Assembly: GCA_002327335.1 (NCBI GenBank)
Contig: DCVH01000061.1
Span: 1,815-6,830 of the forward strand
Direction: 5' to 3'
From: Patescibacteria group bacterium UBA2193
GTDB taxonomy: Bacteria; Patescibacteriota; Minisyncoccia; Moranbacterales; DUUL01
DNA length: 5,016 nucleotides
The position numbers and the translations under genes were made by a program. The notes below the pieces were generated by a model that made no database searches, had not been told where the DNA came from, and saw only the letters and a program-made list of their open reading frames with translations. Of this stretch, positions 1-4,649 are shown in pieces. Positions within the stretch are counted from its first letter, which is position 1. Each line of letters starts with the position of its first letter.

Positions 1-716
1 TTAATCTCCTCAAACAATCTTCGATAATGATCCAACCCGTCAAGCCCTGAAATCAAAGCTTCTTTTGGTTCGAAATCCTGAACTGAGGAGGGCGAGTTGT
101 CATAAATATTTTTTGAGAGATAGGGAAGATTAGCAGTAATTAAAACATTTTTTTGATTAAAAATATTCCTGTCCAAATCTTGTAATAAATCACTTTTTTT
201 CAACGTTATTTGATTCTCCAAATTGTGATGTTCAATATTTTCCATTGCTATTTTCAGAGCATCTTCCGAAAAGTCGATTGCTAAAAAATTAACAATTCGC
301 TTGATATTTTTAGCAATGGCAATTGGAATGCACCCGCTTCCTGTGCCAACATCCAAAATTAATAATCCCGCTTCTTTTCCTTCAAAATTTTCAATCCAAC
401 CGAGTGCTTCATCAACCATCATTTCTGTCTCGGGGCGGGGGATGAGGACGCTTGAATTAACCCTGAAATCAATTCCATAAAATTCTTTGGATCCCAGGAG
501 ATAAGCAAGAGGCATTCCACTGGAACGTTTTTGCGCCAGTTCTTCAAATTTCTGAAAAAACGCTAATGAAATTTCTTCTTCTGAATGGGTATAAATATAT
601 TCAACGGATTTGTTGAGAATAAAAGACAACATTAGCAATGATTCATTTTGCGAATTTTCAATGTTCGCATCAGCCATAATCTGATTTATTTTCAGCAGAG
701 CATTATTAAGGTTCAT
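1..716 (-). CDS. prmC: Peptide chain release factor N5-glutamine methyltransferase PrmC, 3' end cut by window edge
   Basis: SAM-dependent methyltransferase that modifies the glutamine of the GGQ motif in release factors; cytoplasmic. The 238 visible residues have the family order: a helical N-terminal substrate-binding domain (about 1-85) with the LAYLLGSKEFYG segment at 70-81, then IPRPETE (92-98), SAM motif I DVGTGSG (122-128), an acidic residue after beta-2 (D148), the catalytic-loop motif NLPY (196-199), and the conserved EPKEAL...GLDGLDHYR stretch (216-231). E. coli PrmC is 277 residues, so about 40 are missing off the left edge. The usual NPPY is NLPY here. The ATG lies one base after the prfA stop, so the gene is probably translated by coupling or reinitiation from prfA; only a weak purine run precedes it. 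Position next to prfA is a common bacterial arrangement and supports the call. An unrelated N6-adenine methyltransferase is unlikely given the N-terminal domain and IPRPETE. Confidence 0.95.
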   Translation of the reverse strand, partial: MNLNNALLKINQIMADANIENSQNESLLMLSFILNKSVEYIYTHSEEEISLAFFQKFEELAQKRSSGMPLAYLLGSKEFYGIDFRVNSSVLIPRPETEMMVDEALGWIENFEGKEAGLLILDVGTGSGCIPIAIAKNIKRIVNFLAIDFSEDALKIAMENIEHHNLENQITLKKSDLLQDLDRNIFNQKNVLITANLPYLSKNIYDNSPSSVQDFEPKEALISGLDGLDHYRRLFEEI

Positions 717-717
717 T

Positions 718-1791
718 CTATTCTTCTTTATCTTGTTCTTCTGTTCTCAATCTCAATTCCTCTTCCTTAAGAGACCCGATGATTTCATTGATTTCTCCTC
801 CCAAGACCACATTCAAATTACTCCAAGATTTTTTAATCCGATGATCAGTGACTCGATCTTGGGGGAAATTATAGGTTCTGATTTTTTCACTTCTGTCGCC
901 ACTTCCAATCTGGCCTTTTCTTGCAGCTGAATTTTTTTTATCCTGTTCTTCTTTTTCTCTTGCAAGAAGACGAGAGCGAAGCACATCCATCGCCATGTCC
1001 TTGTTTTGATGTTGGGATTTTTGATTTTGACAAGAAACCATCACACCGGTTGGAATGTGAGTAATTCTCACCGCTGAATTTGTGGTGTTTACACTTTGTC
1101 CTCCTGGTCCGGATGATGCAAAAGTGTCAATTCTCAAATCTTCATTTCGAATAATCAAATCTTTTTCTTCGGCTTTTGGAAGAACGGCAACAGTAACAGT
1201 TGAAGTGTGAATTCGCCCTTGTTTCTCAGTTTCCGGGACACGTTGCACCCGATGCACGCCTGATTCATGTTTCATTTTTGAAAAAACATTTTCCCCCGAA
1301 ATTTCAAATATTATTTCCTTGAATCCTCCCAGTTCACCTTGACTGGAATCATTAATTCTCACTTTCCATCCATTTTTTTCAGCGTAATGAGAATACATTC
1401 GAAACAGACTTCCGGCAAATAAAGCTGCTTCATCTCCACCGGCACCACCTCGAATTTCAACCAAAACATCTTTTTCGTCAACGGGATCCTTTGGAATCAA
1501 AAGTTCCGTCAACTCTTCTTCTGCTTTTTTGATTTTTTCAACCAACTCTTGGTTTTCTTCTCTTGCCATTTCTGCCATCTCGTCATCAGAAGACGAAGCA
1601 ATGTTTTCATTTTCAATAAACTGACTTTGATATTTGAAAAATTCTTCGTGTTTTTCGATAATTCTTTGCAAATCATTTCTTCTTCTTGTTAAAATTTTTA
1701 CTTTTTCGATATCAGAAAAAACCTCAGGAGAATTCAATTCCTCCTCAATTTTTGCATATTCCTTCTTGAATGATTCAATTTTATACTTCAT
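718..1791 (-). CDS. prfA: Peptide chain release factor 1 (RF1)
   Basis: Class I release factor that reads UAA and UAG in the ribosomal A site and triggers peptidyl-tRNA hydrolysis. At 357 residues it matches the E. coli protein (360). In order: N-terminal coiled-coil domain 1 (about 1-100), the conserved IRGGAGGDEAALFAG segment (113-127), the stop-codon reading tripeptide P186-E187-T188 in VQRVPETEKQGRIHTS (PxT is diagnostic of RF1; RF2 has SPF), and the catalytic GGQ at 230-232 within SSGPGGQSVNTTNSAVR. The C-terminal region has the usual KIRTYNFPQDRVTDHRI (303-319). Q232 is the expected methylation target of PrmC, encoded next. The ATG at 1791-1789 is the only sensible start: it gives MKYKIESFKKEY aligned to the family N-terminus and sits about 26 bases after a predicted transcription start. 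No Shine-Dalgarno sequence is visible. The gene ends with UAG, a codon its own product reads. Confidence 0.98.
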   Translation of the reverse strand: MKYKIESFKKEYAKIEEELNSPEVFSDIEKVKILTRRRNDLQRIIEKHEEFFKYQSQFIENENIASSSDDEMAEMAREENQELVEKIKKAEEELTELLIPKDPVDEKDVLVEIRGGAGGDEAALFAGSLFRMYSHYAEKNGWKVRINDSSQGELGGFKEIIFEISGENVFSKMKHESGVHRVQRVPETEKQGRIHTSTVTVAVLPKAEEKDLIIRNEDLRIDTFASSGPGGQSVNTTNSAVRITHIPTGVMVSCQNQKSQHQNKDMAMDVLRSRLLAREKEEQDKKNSAARKGQIGSGDRSEKIRTYNFPQDRVTDHRIKKSWSNLNVVLGGEINEIIGSLKEEELRLRTEEQDKEE

Positions 1792-1823
1792 CAGAATTAT
1801 TTTAATAACTAACAGCTGTGCCT

Positions 1824-1852
1824 ATTATATCACAGGATCTAATTTTTACTAA
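1824..1852 (-). promoter_or_regulatory. Predicted extended -10 promoter of prfA-prmC
   Basis: Read on the minus strand, there is a perfect TGnTATAAT extended -10 element (TG at 1832-1831, TATAAT at 1829-1824). Seventeen bases further upstream is TTAGTA (1852-1847), a poor -35 matching TTGACA at three of six positions. Transcription would start near 1817, giving a leader of about 26 bases. The 8-base palindrome ACAGCTGT (1812-1819) falls at the predicted start point; it could be an operator or chance. The -35 position touches the T-run of the rpmE terminator. Confidence 0.65.
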
Positions 1853-1853
1853 T

Positions 1854-1892
1854 AAAAAACTCCCGCCCAGAAAAAAACAAGGGGGGACGGGA
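1854..1892 (-). terminator. Intrinsic terminator downstream of rpmE
   Basis: On the minus strand, a GC-rich arm (1892-1884, TCCCGTCCC) pairs with GGGCGGGA (1868-1861) as eight base pairs with one bulged base at 1887. The loop of about 15 bases is T-rich. G1860 and six T residues (1859-1854) follow the stem directly, the classic Rho-independent layout. It lies 20 bases beyond the rpmE stop and ahead of the prfA promoter, so it should separate the two transcripts. On the plus strand the stem is not followed by a T-run of comparable quality. Confidence 0.8.
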
Positions 1893-1912
1893 ATTTTAAA
1901 ATATTAAAGAAG

Positions 1913-2215
1913 CTATTTGGCGGTCTTTTTTTCTTTTTTAGCTTTTACTTCTTTTTTAACAGTCTTTGTCTTTGCTTTCTCTTTTTTAGCCTTAGCTTTT
2001 TCCTTGAAAGCAGCAAATTTCTCCATCTTCTTCTTGAATCGATCAACTTGACCAGCTGAGTCAATAAGTTTTTCTTTTCCAGTATAGAACGGATGACAAG
2101 CACTGCAGATTTCAGTGTGCATCTCTTTTCTCGTCGCACCTGTTTCAATTATATTCCCGCAAGCACAAATGATTTTAGCATCTTCATGATATTCCGGGTG
2201 AATTCCTTTTTTCAT
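1913..2215 (-). CDS. rpmE: 50S ribosomal protein L31 (bL31), zinc-binding type with Lys-rich tail
   Basis: Large-subunit ribosomal protein that helps bridge the 50S central protuberance and the 30S head. The start MKKGIHPEYHEDAKIICACGN and the segment ICSACHPFYTGKEK (36-49) are family hallmarks. Four cysteines, C17, C19, C37 and C40, form the zinc-binding set of the C+ type. The VDRFKKK motif at 57-63 normally lies near the end of the protein (E. coli L31 is 70 residues). Here the chain continues to residue 100 with a tail of Lys, Ala and Glu (about 69-100) in which KAKKEK occurs twice (75-80, 91-96). Such a tail probably contacts rRNA and is disordered; that is inference. The ATG at 2215-2213 fits the family N-terminus exactly. 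The gene ends in TAG, is followed by a terminator and precedes prfA-prmC, a frequent bacterial neighbourhood. Confidence 0.97.
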   Translation of the reverse strand: MKKGIHPEYHEDAKIICACGNIIETGATRKEMHTEICSACHPFYTGKEKLIDSAGQVDRFKKKMEKFAAFKEKAKAKKEKAKTKTVKKEVKAKKEKKTAK

Positions 2216-2242
2216 AACTTTTACTTTAAATTAATACAAAAA

Positions 2243-2271
2243 ATAATAGATATTTTTACCTAATAAATCAC
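2243..2271 (-). promoter_or_regulatory. Candidate rpmE promoter
   Basis: On the minus strand TATTAT (2248-2243) matches the -10 consensus at five of six positions. GTGATT lies 17 bases upstream (2271-2266) and matches TTGACA at only three. The start would be near 2236, giving a leader of about 21 bases. An alternative -10, TATTAA at 2236-2231, has no better -35. The region is so AT-rich that chance matches are expected. Confidence 0.35.
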
Positions 2272-2293
2272 AGACTAGCATAGTTTTAAAAAA

Positions 2294-2322
2294 TTGGCAA
2301 GAGCGTTTGTTTGTGCTAGAAT
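2294..2322 (+). promoter_or_regulatory. Predicted sigma-70-type promoter of the CAP-domain gene
   Basis: TTGGCA (2294-2299, five of six) is followed after exactly 17 bases by TAGAAT (2317-2322, five of six). TG at 2314-2315 gives an extended -10 (TGCTAGAAT). The predicted start near 2329 leaves a leader of about 25 bases before the ATG at 2354. It lies back to back with the rpmE start, so 2216-2353 is a divergent promoter region. Confidence 0.75.
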
Positions 2323-2353
2323 CATTAAAAGTTAAGCTTGAAAAATTCTCAAA

Positions 2354-3187
2354 ATGAACGCAACCAAGAAAAAAATCATTTTGATTGCCGGAGTAGTCAC
2401 CTTACTTCTTGTTTTTATTGGATTTTTCCTCAAAAATGCCAATAAAGAAGATCCGGAGAATGAAAAAAGAAGTCAGGCAAAGAATGAAATTCTTGTAAAC
2501 AAAAAAAATACCGAGGGAGAAATTCGAGAATTCAGAGGGGATGAAAATGCTATTATTGAACTTGTTAATGATTCTCGACATGAATTTGGTCTTCCGCCCC
2601 TTGCCCGAAATGAAAAGTTGTCCCGATCTGCTCTGGCAAAAGCTCAAGACATGGAAAGGAAGCAATATTTTGAACATATCTCTCCCGAAGGGTTGCAACC
2701 TTGGTTTTTCGCTGAAAAACAAGACTACCGGTATAAAAACTTTGGAGAAAATCTTGCTGAGGGATTTTTCAGCTCGGAATCAGTTCATGAGTCATGGATG
2801 AAGAGCTCTGGGCACAGAAACAATATCCTATCGGAAGATTTCGAAGAAATCGGAGTGGCAATCATTAGTTTTAAACAAAATGGATTAAAAAGTTTTTTGA
2901 TTGTTCAACACTTCGGCACACAACTTGAATCCAGCGATTCTTTGAAAATAGTCTGTTCATCAAAAATCAAAGATCATTGTCGGGATGCCGAAAAGAAGAG
3001 GTCTGAAATAAAAAATTCCATAGAAGAGCAGGAGACTATTATCAAAAAAATAAAAAAAACTGGAAACAACACACTCATTGATGAGTTTCAGGTGAACATT
3101 GAAAAATTAAACAAAATAAAAGAAGAATTAAAATATTATCTTTCAAGATGCGAAGAGGTTATGGAAAAGTGTGAAGAATGGGAATAA
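2354..3187 (+). CDS. Membrane-anchored or secreted CAP-domain (YkwD/SCP-like) protein with C-terminal helical hairpin
   Basis: Predicted extracytoplasmic protein of 277 residues. Basic residues then a hydrophobic segment (about 8-26, IILIAGVVTLLLVFIGFFL) form a signal anchor; no lipobox cysteine is seen. A charged linker (27-62) leads to a CAP domain (about 64-190). Its hallmarks are LVNDSRHEFGLPPL (70-83), HISPEG (108-113), GENLAEGF (131-138), WMKSSGHRNNIL (148-159), EEIGVAI (164-170) and a final strand with VQHFG (184-188). H108, E132 and H154 are the expected cavity residues. CAP proteins of this bacterial type are widespread but mostly without an assigned reaction, so I give no function. 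The C-terminal 200-277 region is strongly helical and charged, with C201, C209, C266 and C273 placed symmetrically about a turn at T236-G-N-N239. The ATG is chosen because it directly precedes the signal anchor and follows a good promoter. No Shine-Dalgarno sequence is visible. It appears monocistronic. Confidence 0.9.
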   Translation: MNATKKKIILIAGVVTLLLVFIGFFLKNANKEDPENEKRSQAKNEILVNKKNTEGEIREFRGDENAIIELVNDSRHEFGLPPLARNEKLSRSALAKAQDMERKQYFEHISPEGLQPWFFAEKQDYRYKNFGENLAEGFFSSESVHESWMKSSGHRNNILSEDFEEIGVAIISFKQNGLKSFLIVQHFGTQLESSDSLKIVCSSKIKDHCRDAEKKRSEIKNSIEEQETIIKKIKKTGNNTLIDEFQVNIEKLNKIKEELKYYLSRCEEVMEKCEEWE

Positions 3188-3249
3188 TTTCCCTCGAAAA
3201 AATTTTCCTATTTTTAAAATAAAATAATTTTCTGCTTAACTATTTAACA

Positions 3250-3278
3250 TTGACATTTATCGTTCATCTCGCTAAAAT
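3250..3278 (+). promoter_or_regulatory. Predicted strong promoter of tRNA-Glu
   Basis: A perfect TTGACA (3250-3255), a 17-base spacer and TAAAAT (3273-3278, five of six) form the best -35/-10 pair in the window. The start would be near 3285, leaving a 5' leader of about 43 bases before the mature tRNA, to be removed by RNase P. Confidence 0.75.
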
Positions 3279-3285
3279 ACATTAG

Positions 3286-3313
3286 AAAAACTTATCAAAA
3301 GTTTTTTGTTTTT
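3286..3313 (+). terminator. A/T-rich terminator-like hairpin in the tRNA leader
   Basis: AAAAACTT (3286-3293) is the exact reverse complement of AAGTTTTT (3299-3306), with the five-base loop ATCAA. A T-run interrupted by one G follows (3307-3313). The shape suits an intrinsic terminator for the upstream CAP gene, but seven of the eight pairs are A-T, so it is weak. It starts at about +1 of the predicted tRNA promoter, so the tRNA precursor would carry this hairpin at its 5' end. Terminator and leader stem are both possible. Confidence 0.35.
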
Positions 3314-3327
3314 CTTAGACAGATTCT

Positions 3328-3399
3328 GGTCTCATCGTCTATCGGCTAGGACGCCAGGTTCTCATCCTGGTAAGAGGGGTTCGACTCCCCTTGGGACTA
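3328..3399 (+). tRNA. tRNA-Glu, anticodon CUC
   Basis: A full cloverleaf can be drawn in 72 bases. The acceptor stem is GGTCTCA (3328-3334) with TGGGACT (3392-3398), including G1-U72 and T5-G68 wobble pairs. T8 and C9 precede the D arm GTC...GAC. The anticodon stem is CCAGG/CCTGG (3354-3358, 3366-3370) around the loop TTCTCAT, placing anticodon CTC at 3361-3363 (reads GAG, Glu). The T arm is AGGGG-TTCGACT-CCCCT. A73 is the discriminator; the next bases are CAA, so CCA is not encoded and must be added by the CCA-adding enzyme. A strong promoter lies 50 bases upstream. No clear terminator follows before the next gene. Confidence 0.96.
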
Positions 3400-3408
3400 C
3401 AAAAGAAT

Positions 3409-3469
3409 CCAGGTTCTTCACCCAGAAACTAAATTATACCAATCTGATCTGACCAGGGTTCTCACCCAG
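3409..3469 (+). repeat. Two degenerate copies of the tRNA-Glu anticodon-arm sequence
   Basis: The tRNA anticodon arm (3354-3370) reads CCAGGTTCTCATCCTGG. Two 17-base stretches downstream resemble it: CCAGGTTCTTCACCCAG (3409-3425) and CCAGGGTTCTCACCCAG (3453-3469). In the second, the similarity continues if a short gap is allowed: the tRNA has TAAGAGGGG after the arm, the copy has AGAGGG. Neither copy has acceptor or T arms, so these are not functional tRNAs. They could be remnants of a partial tRNA duplication or regulatory RNA stems. The second copy also forms a perfect hairpin, TCACCC (3462-3467) with GGGTGA (3471-3476), loop AGA. Confidence 0.5.
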
Positions 3470-3493
3470 AGGGTGACCAGTCTCTGCTACAAT
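3450..3493 (+). promoter_or_regulatory. Predicted extended -10 promoter of the prenyltransferase operon with upstream direct repeat
   Basis: TGCTACAAT (3485-3493) is an extended -10 (TACAAT five of six, with TGn). The -35 position at 17-base spacing is CCCAGA, which does not resemble TTGACA. A 7-base direct repeat TGACCAG occurs at 3450-3456 and 3474-3480, the second copy ending seven bases before the -10 hexamer. The start near 3500 gives a leader of about 23 bases before GTG 3523. The missing -35 and the repeat suggest regulator binding, but read-through from tRNA-Glu is also possible. Confidence 0.5.
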
Positions 3494-3522
3494 AAAATCG
3501 CAATAACCAATAAAAATAAATT

Positions 3523-4608
3523 GTGGAAGCAATTGAACTTCTTCGGGAATATAAAAAGCAAGTTGATAAAAAACTTGATATTTATTTAAAAAAAAGTGTT
3601 GAAAAAGCAAAAAAAATCAACCCACTCGAAGTAAGGGCGATTGAATATATTCATGATTTTACTATTTCCGGAGGAAAACGTCTTCGCCCCGCTCTCATGT
3701 ATTATGGATTTCTTGGAACTGGGGCAAAGAGTTGTGAAGCGATTATCAACGCCACCTTGTCAATCGAAATGGCCCACTCTTTTCTGTTGATTCATGATGA
3801 TATTATTGATCGTGATGCGAAAAGACATGGGGTTCCAACATTGCACGAGCGATATAAGAAATTTGGAAAACTTTTCATTAAAGACAAAAACGAGCTAAAC
3901 CACTTTGGAAACTCAATGGCAATGGTCGCCGGCGATATGGCAATGTTCATGTCCAACGAAATTCTTTTTAAATCAGATTTTCCAGCGGAAAACATTTTGC
4001 TTGCTCTTTGCAAATTGCAAGAAATCGTTTATCAAACAATTCCAGGAGAAATGCTTGACGTTGTGATGGAATTTCGAGGGAAAGCGACCGAAAACGAAGT
4101 CCTGAAGATGCATGAAAGCAAAACCGCTCGCTACACTTTTGAAGGGCCTCTTCATCTCGGATATATTCTCGCTAAAGGAAAAAATCCTTCCTTGAAAAAA
4201 GAACTTGATCAACTTTCTGATTATGCACTGCCACTTGGGAAAGCCTTTCAAATCAGAGATGATATCCTTGGCGTATTCGGAGAAGAGAAAAAACTTGGAA
4301 AACCAGTAGGATCGGATATAATGGAAGGGAAGCAAACAATTCTATTAATCAAAGCACTTCAGGGAGCAAACAGAAGTCAGCGAAAAGAATTAAAAAATTG
4401 CATCGGGAATAAGTCCATTACAAAAAAACAAATAGAAAATTTTAAAACCATCATTAAAGAAACCGGCTCGCTTGACTACTCCAAAAATCTTTCAGAAAAA
4501 CTCGTGATTGAAGCCAAGGAATCTTTAAGAAAAGCCAACATAAAAAATGAAGAGGCATTTCGGTTCATGGATGGCATCGCCGACTATATAGTTGAACGAC
4601 AACAATAA
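3523..4608 (+). CDS. Trans-polyprenyl diphosphate synthase (GGPP/FPP synthase family)
   Basis: Head-to-tail condensation of isopentenyl diphosphate with an allylic diphosphate; Mg-dependent and cytosolic. The 361-residue protein has the all-alpha synthase motifs in order: GGKRLRP (50-56), first Asp-rich motif DDIID (92-96) followed by R97 and GVPTLHE (103-109), LAGD-like VAGDMAM (135-141), K200-T201, the second Asp-rich region FQIRDDILG (242-250), and GKPVGSDIMEGKQT (259-272). F87 at the fifth position before DDIID is the type of bulky residue that limits product length near C20 in related enzymes, so GGPP is the best guess, not certain. The second motif ends in Gly rather than Asp, and GEMLD (175-179) replaces GQxxD. 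The start is GTG: an in-frame TAA at 3517-3519 leaves only ATT before it, and no in-frame ATG occurs before M59, which is past GGKRLRP. It is followed by uppS 41 bases on, probably one operon. It is slightly longer than typical bacterial FPP synthases (about 300). Confidence 0.92.
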   Translation: MEAIELLREYKKQVDKKLDIYLKKSVEKAKKINPLEVRAIEYIHDFTISGGKRLRPALMYYGFLGTGAKSCEAIINATLSIEMAHSFLLIHDDIIDRDAKRHGVPTLHERYKKFGKLFIKDKNELNHFGNSMAMVAGDMAMFMSNEILFKSDFPAENILLALCKLQEIVYQTIPGEMLDVVMEFRGKATENEVLKMHESKTARYTFEGPLHLGYILAKGKNPSLKKELDQLSDYALPLGKAFQIRDDILGVFGEEKKLGKPVGSDIMEGKQTILLIKALQGANRSQRKELKNCIGNKSITKKQIENFKTIIKETGSLDYSKNLSEKLVIEAKESLRKANIKNEEAFRFMDGIADYIVERQQ

Positions 4609-4649
4609 TATCATCAGTTTTATTAATAAACTTTTTATTAAAAATAAAA

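Noticed and set aside
733..930. Short plus-strand ORF inside prfA, and similar ones at 1634-1852, 2541-2801, 3792-4013 (minus) and 3973-4335 (minus)
   Set aside because: All overlap confidently identified genes, show no recognisable domain or start context, and their composition reflects the opposite or shifted frame.
1945..2148. Minus-strand ORF overlapping rpmE in another frame
   Set aside because: It lies wholly inside the L31 gene; its Lys/Arg richness is a frame-shifted copy of the lysine-rich tail.
3180..3193. Hairpin GGGAA-TAAT-TTCCC over the CAP gene stop codon as a terminator
   Set aside because: The stem has only five pairs and is followed by TCGAAAAAA, not a T-run. The AT-rich stretch to 3249 holds nothing else I can support.
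3328..3522. Integration site for a mobile element at tRNA-Glu
   Set aside because: The downstream copies match the anticodon arm, not the 3' end of the tRNA normally duplicated by integrases, and no integrase or element gene follows.
4616..4636. Hairpin AGTTT/AAACT with a T-run between the two prenyltransferase genes
   Set aside because: One G-C pair in a five-pair stem is too weak in such AT-rich sequence, and terminating there would split two functionally linked genes 41 bases apart.
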